The notes beneath the pieces are model-generated. The model worked only from the letters and a program-made list of their open reading frames with translations. It did no database searches and was not told the origin of the DNA. The position numbers were made by a program, and so were the translations under genes. Below are positions 61,151 to 64,000 of a DNA stretch of 64,000 bases, piece after piece (positions within the stretch are counted from its first letter, which is position 1; each line of letters starts with the position of its first letter). This DNA is from an uncultured Saprospiraceae bacterium (GTDB lineage Bacteria; Bacteroidota; Bacteroidia; Chitinophagales; Saprospiraceae): positions 33,694-97,693 of the forward strand of contig CALGLU010000017.1 in assembly GCA_937959275.1 (NCBI GenBank), in the 5' to 3' direction.

Positions 61151-61870
61151 ATGAATAAAATAAATACGACATTAGTCCATAGCGAACTCCAATACGAAAA
61201 ATGGTCTTACCTGAGTGAAATTGTAATTGACTTACTTATTGTCAGTTTGTTTTTAATGAGTAATTCCAAAGCCGTGTATTGGATTGGTTTGCCTCTTGGT
61301 CACGCCATTATGAGTATAGGACGTTGTTATTTGCGTCCTCTTAATGATCTAAGCTCACATTCTAGACTCTGGATGACACAATTCCAAGCCAGGTATCTCA
61401 ACGAATTTGGTTCATGGATGGGTATGGTTTGTATTCTATTTGCCATTGTCCTGGATCTTATTGGTGGGAACCCCAATCAAATGGTCATTGCGCTGGTTCT
61501 TGTGTTGAGTTTCACTTTACCTCATGCCTTACTGGTTCCCGTATTGACTTATCAAAAGTTTGACAACTATGACAAATTTCGTAAAATAAGGGTATTCATT
61601 ATGTTTATTTTAATCGTCATTATGCTCATTGAACCACTGATCATTAATCGATTCAGACATGATTTTTTCTCAGGTTGGACAACATACACTTTATTTTTAT
61701 GGAGCCTGTGGCTGATGCAATTATGTGTGATTATCCCTGCCCTGATCACTCGATGGAAAGATAAAAAAGGGTCTCGCAAAGGAAGCTCTCAAGCAATACC
61801 AGTTTGGAGATATGGCATATTTGCTTTTATCATATTGAATGGCTTGTTGATGGTTTTGGTGAATGGGTGA
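61151..61870 (+). CDS. Multi-pass membrane protein of unknown family
   Basis: A 239-residue protein with about six hydrophobic segments (IVIDLLIVSLFLM, VYWIGLPLGHAIMSIG, MGMVCILFAIVLDLIGG, MVIALVLVLSFTLPHALLVPVL, IRVFIMFILIVIMLIEPL, YTLFLWSLWLMQLCVIIPAL, YGIFAFIILNGLLMVLV). I recognise no functional motif. I chose ATG at 61151 over the adjacent TTG. A polypurine microsatellite follows its stop codon immediately. Confidence 0.7.
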   Translation: MNKINTTLVHSELQYEKWSYLSEIVIDLLIVSLFLMSNSKAVYWIGLPLGHAIMSIGRCYLRPLNDLSSHSRLWMTQFQARYLNEFGSWMGMVCILFAIVLDLIGGNPNQMVIALVLVLSFTLPHALLVPVLTYQKFDNYDKFRKIRVFIMFILIVIMLIEPLIINRFRHDFFSGWTTYTLFLWSLWLMQLCVIIPALITRWKDKKGSRKGSSQAIPVWRYGIFAFIILNGLLMVLVNG

Positions 61871-61990
61871 AAGGGGGAAGAGGAAGATTGAAGGATGAAG
61901 GATGAAGGATGAAGGAGGAAGATTGAAGGAGGAAGGAGGAGGGAGGGAGGATGAAGGAGGAAGAGTGAAGTTTTTAATTTGAAGGAGGAA
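61871..61990. repeat. Polypurine microsatellite, GGATGAA/GGAGGAA units
   Basis: About 120 bases of nearly pure G/A on the plus strand, built of GAAGGATGAAGGATGAAGGA heptamers and related GGAGGAAG units. It separates the membrane-protein stop from the ABC exporter stop (convergent genes). Such tracts can form triplex or slipped structures; no terminator hairpin is visible here. Confidence 0.85.
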
Positions 61991-62038
61991 GTTTGAATAG
62001 TGGGATATTGGGTATCTAGCTTTTGCAAAATATGCCTA

Positions 62039-63787
62039 TTAAGAATTGATTTTGAGTAGAGTTCCATCTTGAATCACATAGCGAGTATGAGCAATTTCTT
62101 TTAGTTCATCTTGATGAGAAATAATAATAATCGTTGTTTGATCCTTCTCGTTCTTTTCTTGCAAAGCTTTCATGATGAGAGTCTTAGACTTCGAATCAAT
62201 AGATGATGTCGCCTCATCAAGGATTAAAATATCGGCCTCATGATAGAAGGCTCTCGCTAACGCCAATCGCTGTCGCTGCCCACCACTTAATTTTAAGCCC
62301 TGCTCACCAATGACCGTATCGTAACCGTTTACCAACTCACCGATGAATGAATCTGCAAACGCATCTCGCGCCGCCTTTCTGATCCTGTTATCACTTTTAT
62401 CATCTGAACCAAAGGCGATATTCTCTGCAATCGTATCATGAAATAAATTGAGCTGTTGATCTACATAACCAAACAGTTGTCGGTAAGATTGGATATTGTA
62501 GGATTTGATGTGCTTACCATCAACTAAAATAGATCCTTTTGATGGATCAAAAAATCGAAGAATTAATTGGACTAAAGTCGATTTCCCTATCCCTGACGGG
62601 CCTTCGATGCTAATGATGCTACCCTTTGGGATAACAGCATTGACTCCGCTTAATAGCCTCCCACCCTCTTCATAAGAAAAATGAAGATCTTTGAATTCTA
62701 AACGGTCTTGAAAGCCACTCAACTTATCCTTTCCCAAAAATCGATTTGTCTCATCGACTTGCATCACCTCATTGATACGGTCAACAGCCCCCATCCCTTT
62801 TTGAATGGTAAAAAATGAAGTGGCAAAGCTTTTTGCGGGTTCAATAATTTGAAAAAACGCGAACAAAAAAGCAAAAAATGCTTCAGGACTCAGTGCTTGC
62901 TCAAAGACCTTACCGGATCCATACCATAATAAAAGAGCAACAATGGACACACCTAAAAACTCAGATAGCGGAGATGCTAAATCACGTCTGCGCAAGACCT
63001 TATCATATAGGTTTTTATACCGATTATTCTTAGTTGCGAATTGTCGGCCGATGTGATCCTCCGCCGCTAACGACCGAATCACTGGAAAGGCTGTTAAACT
63101 TTCATCTCCAATCGTGTGCAAATGTCCAAGTTGATCTTGCGCTTCTTTAGATTCTCGCTTCAGCGCTCTGGAGACTCCTCCTATCACCAATACTGTAAAA
63201 AGCAATAAGATAAATACAAATGCAGTCAACCTGACATCTAAATACAGCATAAAGACTATACACCCAAAAATGATCAACGGCGATTTTATGAGGGTCTCCA
63301 AAGAATTGCGAAACATCCATTCTGCCTCCTGTACATCTGTCATCAAGATGGATAATAAATTGCCTTTCGGATGGCTCTTCAAATAAGACACGGGTAATCG
63401 CTGATACTGATCAAATACATGTTGGCGCAAATCTCTAATAAGCCCATTACGCACTGGTGTCATAAAGAACATGGCGAAATAGCGGAATAGATTTTTAAAA
63501 AAGAAGAGAGCTATAAAAACAAGACAAATCCACAGAATTGCTTTTTGTTGGCCTGCCGTCGACACCATTTGCTGGACAAACTCTTGAAGGTGTAATTCAA
63601 GACCACTCACATTAGAATTCGGATTGGGGGTTTCTGAGCTTTGAAAAAGAATATGAAAAAAAGGAATGATCATCGGTATGCTGACCACGGTAAATAAAGC
63701 AGCTAGCAGATGAAAAAAAACAACACCATAAATAGACAATCGATACGGGGCAAATGAGACTGGCAAAGATTGAAAAACCTTCTTCAT
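62039..63787 (-). CDS. ABC exporter, fused permease and ATPase (MsbA-like)
   Basis: A 582-residue half-transporter. Residues ~1-320 form the six-helix type I exporter domain (FFHLLAALFTVVSIPMIIPF, ILWICLVFIALFFFKNLF). The nucleotide-binding domain from ~340 on has Walker A GPSGIGKSTLVQLILRF, the Q-loop FGYVDQQLNLF, the signature LSGGQRQRLALARAF, Walker B ILILDEATSSID and the H-loop IIISHQ, so it is catalytically complete. Homologues flip lipids (lipid A core, MsbA) or export peptides/drugs; MsbA-like function is plausible in this didermal organism but not proven. It works as a homodimer in the inner membrane. No partner genes are nearby. Confidence 0.92.
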   Translation of the reverse strand: MKKVFQSLPVSFAPYRLSIYGVVFFHLLAALFTVVSIPMIIPFFHILFQSSETPNPNSNVSGLELHLQEFVQQMVSTAGQQKAILWICLVFIALFFFKNLFRYFAMFFMTPVRNGLIRDLRQHVFDQYQRLPVSYLKSHPKGNLLSILMTDVQEAEWMFRNSLETLIKSPLIIFGCIVFMLYLDVRLTAFVFILLLFTVLVIGGVSRALKRESKEAQDQLGHLHTIGDESLTAFPVIRSLAAEDHIGRQFATKNNRYKNLYDKVLRRRDLASPLSEFLGVSIVALLLWYGSGKVFEQALSPEAFFAFLFAFFQIIEPAKSFATSFFTIQKGMGAVDRINEVMQVDETNRFLGKDKLSGFQDRLEFKDLHFSYEEGGRLLSGVNAVIPKGSIISIEGPSGIGKSTLVQLILRFFDPSKGSILVDGKHIKSYNIQSYRQLFGYVDQQLNLFHDTIAENIAFGSDDKSDNRIRKAARDAFADSFIGELVNGYDTVIGEQGLKLSGGQRQRLALARAFYHEADILILDEATSSIDSKSKTLIMKALQEKNEKDQTTIIIISHQDELKEIAHTRYVIQDGTLLKINS

Positions 63788-64000
63788 ATTAGATGAAGTA
63801 TATAGTGAAGTGATTTAAGAATAAACTGTGAATTGATTTGCAAGTCATTGATTCTCAATACCTGCCTGCCGAATTTCTACGTCTAACCAAATAAATATAG
63901 TTAAATTTTGTTATGCATAAGCCATTAATTTAACATAAGGAGTTTGTCTGCTTATAACAGAGAAAACCCTATGAATTAATTTGTTTTTGACTGCATTTAA

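Overview
The window reads as chromosomal DNA of a Bacteroidota bacterium, most likely Saprospiria-like and probably aquatic. The evidence is type IX secretion (T9SS) C-terminal sorting domains, SprB-type adhesin repeats, TonB receptors with a DUF4249 partner, a DUF1501/DUF1800 pair, a Bacteroidota-style RNA polymerase omega, and a TAnnTTTG-type promoter in front of bamD. The lineage is inferred from gene content only.

Layout. Positions 1-13 kb hold outer-membrane uptake genes (partial TonB receptor, DUF4249 lipoprotein, sulfatase, second TonB receptor, DUF5916 barrel), a membrane histidine kinase, a methyltransferase, and a RAYT (REP-associated) transposase lying between its own short palindromic repeats. 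From 13 to 38 kb come large secreted proteins (a 2167-residue SprB-like adhesin, a pectate-lyase-fold protein, a PA14 protein, a tail-fibre-type protein), a TPR histidine kinase with its response regulator, a small metalloprotease, and a DUF1800-DUF1501 pair. Two long non-coding tandem arrays (19.7-20.7 kb and 31.6-32.1 kb) share a hairpin design. From 38 to 41 kb are an overlooked 31-residue membrane protein, a MITE-like element, lolA and a GH3-family enzyme.

Positions 41.1-50.9 kb form a defence-type island inserted between housekeeping genes. A five-gene minus-strand operon encodes a DUF4007 protein (SspB-like), a large P-loop ATPase (SspC-like), a PAPS-reductase-family ATP pyrophosphatase (SspD-like), a stand-alone DUF262 protein and a Ser/Thr protein kinase. 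The first three, in this order, match the single-strand DNA phosphorothioation module SspBCD. A GHKL (Hsp90/MutL-type) ATPase converges on the operon with one base between the stop codons. The usual SspE effector (DUF262 fused to an HNH-type DUF1524) is replaced by DUF262 alone plus kinase plus GHKL ATPase. I consider this the strongest candidate for an undescribed system in the window.

Positions 51.1-55.0 kb hold a tightly overlapping housekeeping operon bamD-rpoZ-coaBC-porD(DUF4835)-purN. Positions 55.4-63.8 kb hold a secreted protein with poly-glutamate linkers, a WG-repeat/TonB-C protein, an ACC-deaminase/D-cysteine-desulfhydrase homologue, another T9SS substrate, a membrane protein and an MsbA-type ABC exporter. 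Dispersed CCTGCC/GGCAGG palindromes, TA-flanked terminal-inverted-repeat elements, hexamer microsatellites and two decayed gene fragments fill much of the intergenic space. I saw no rRNA, tRNA or CRISPR array.
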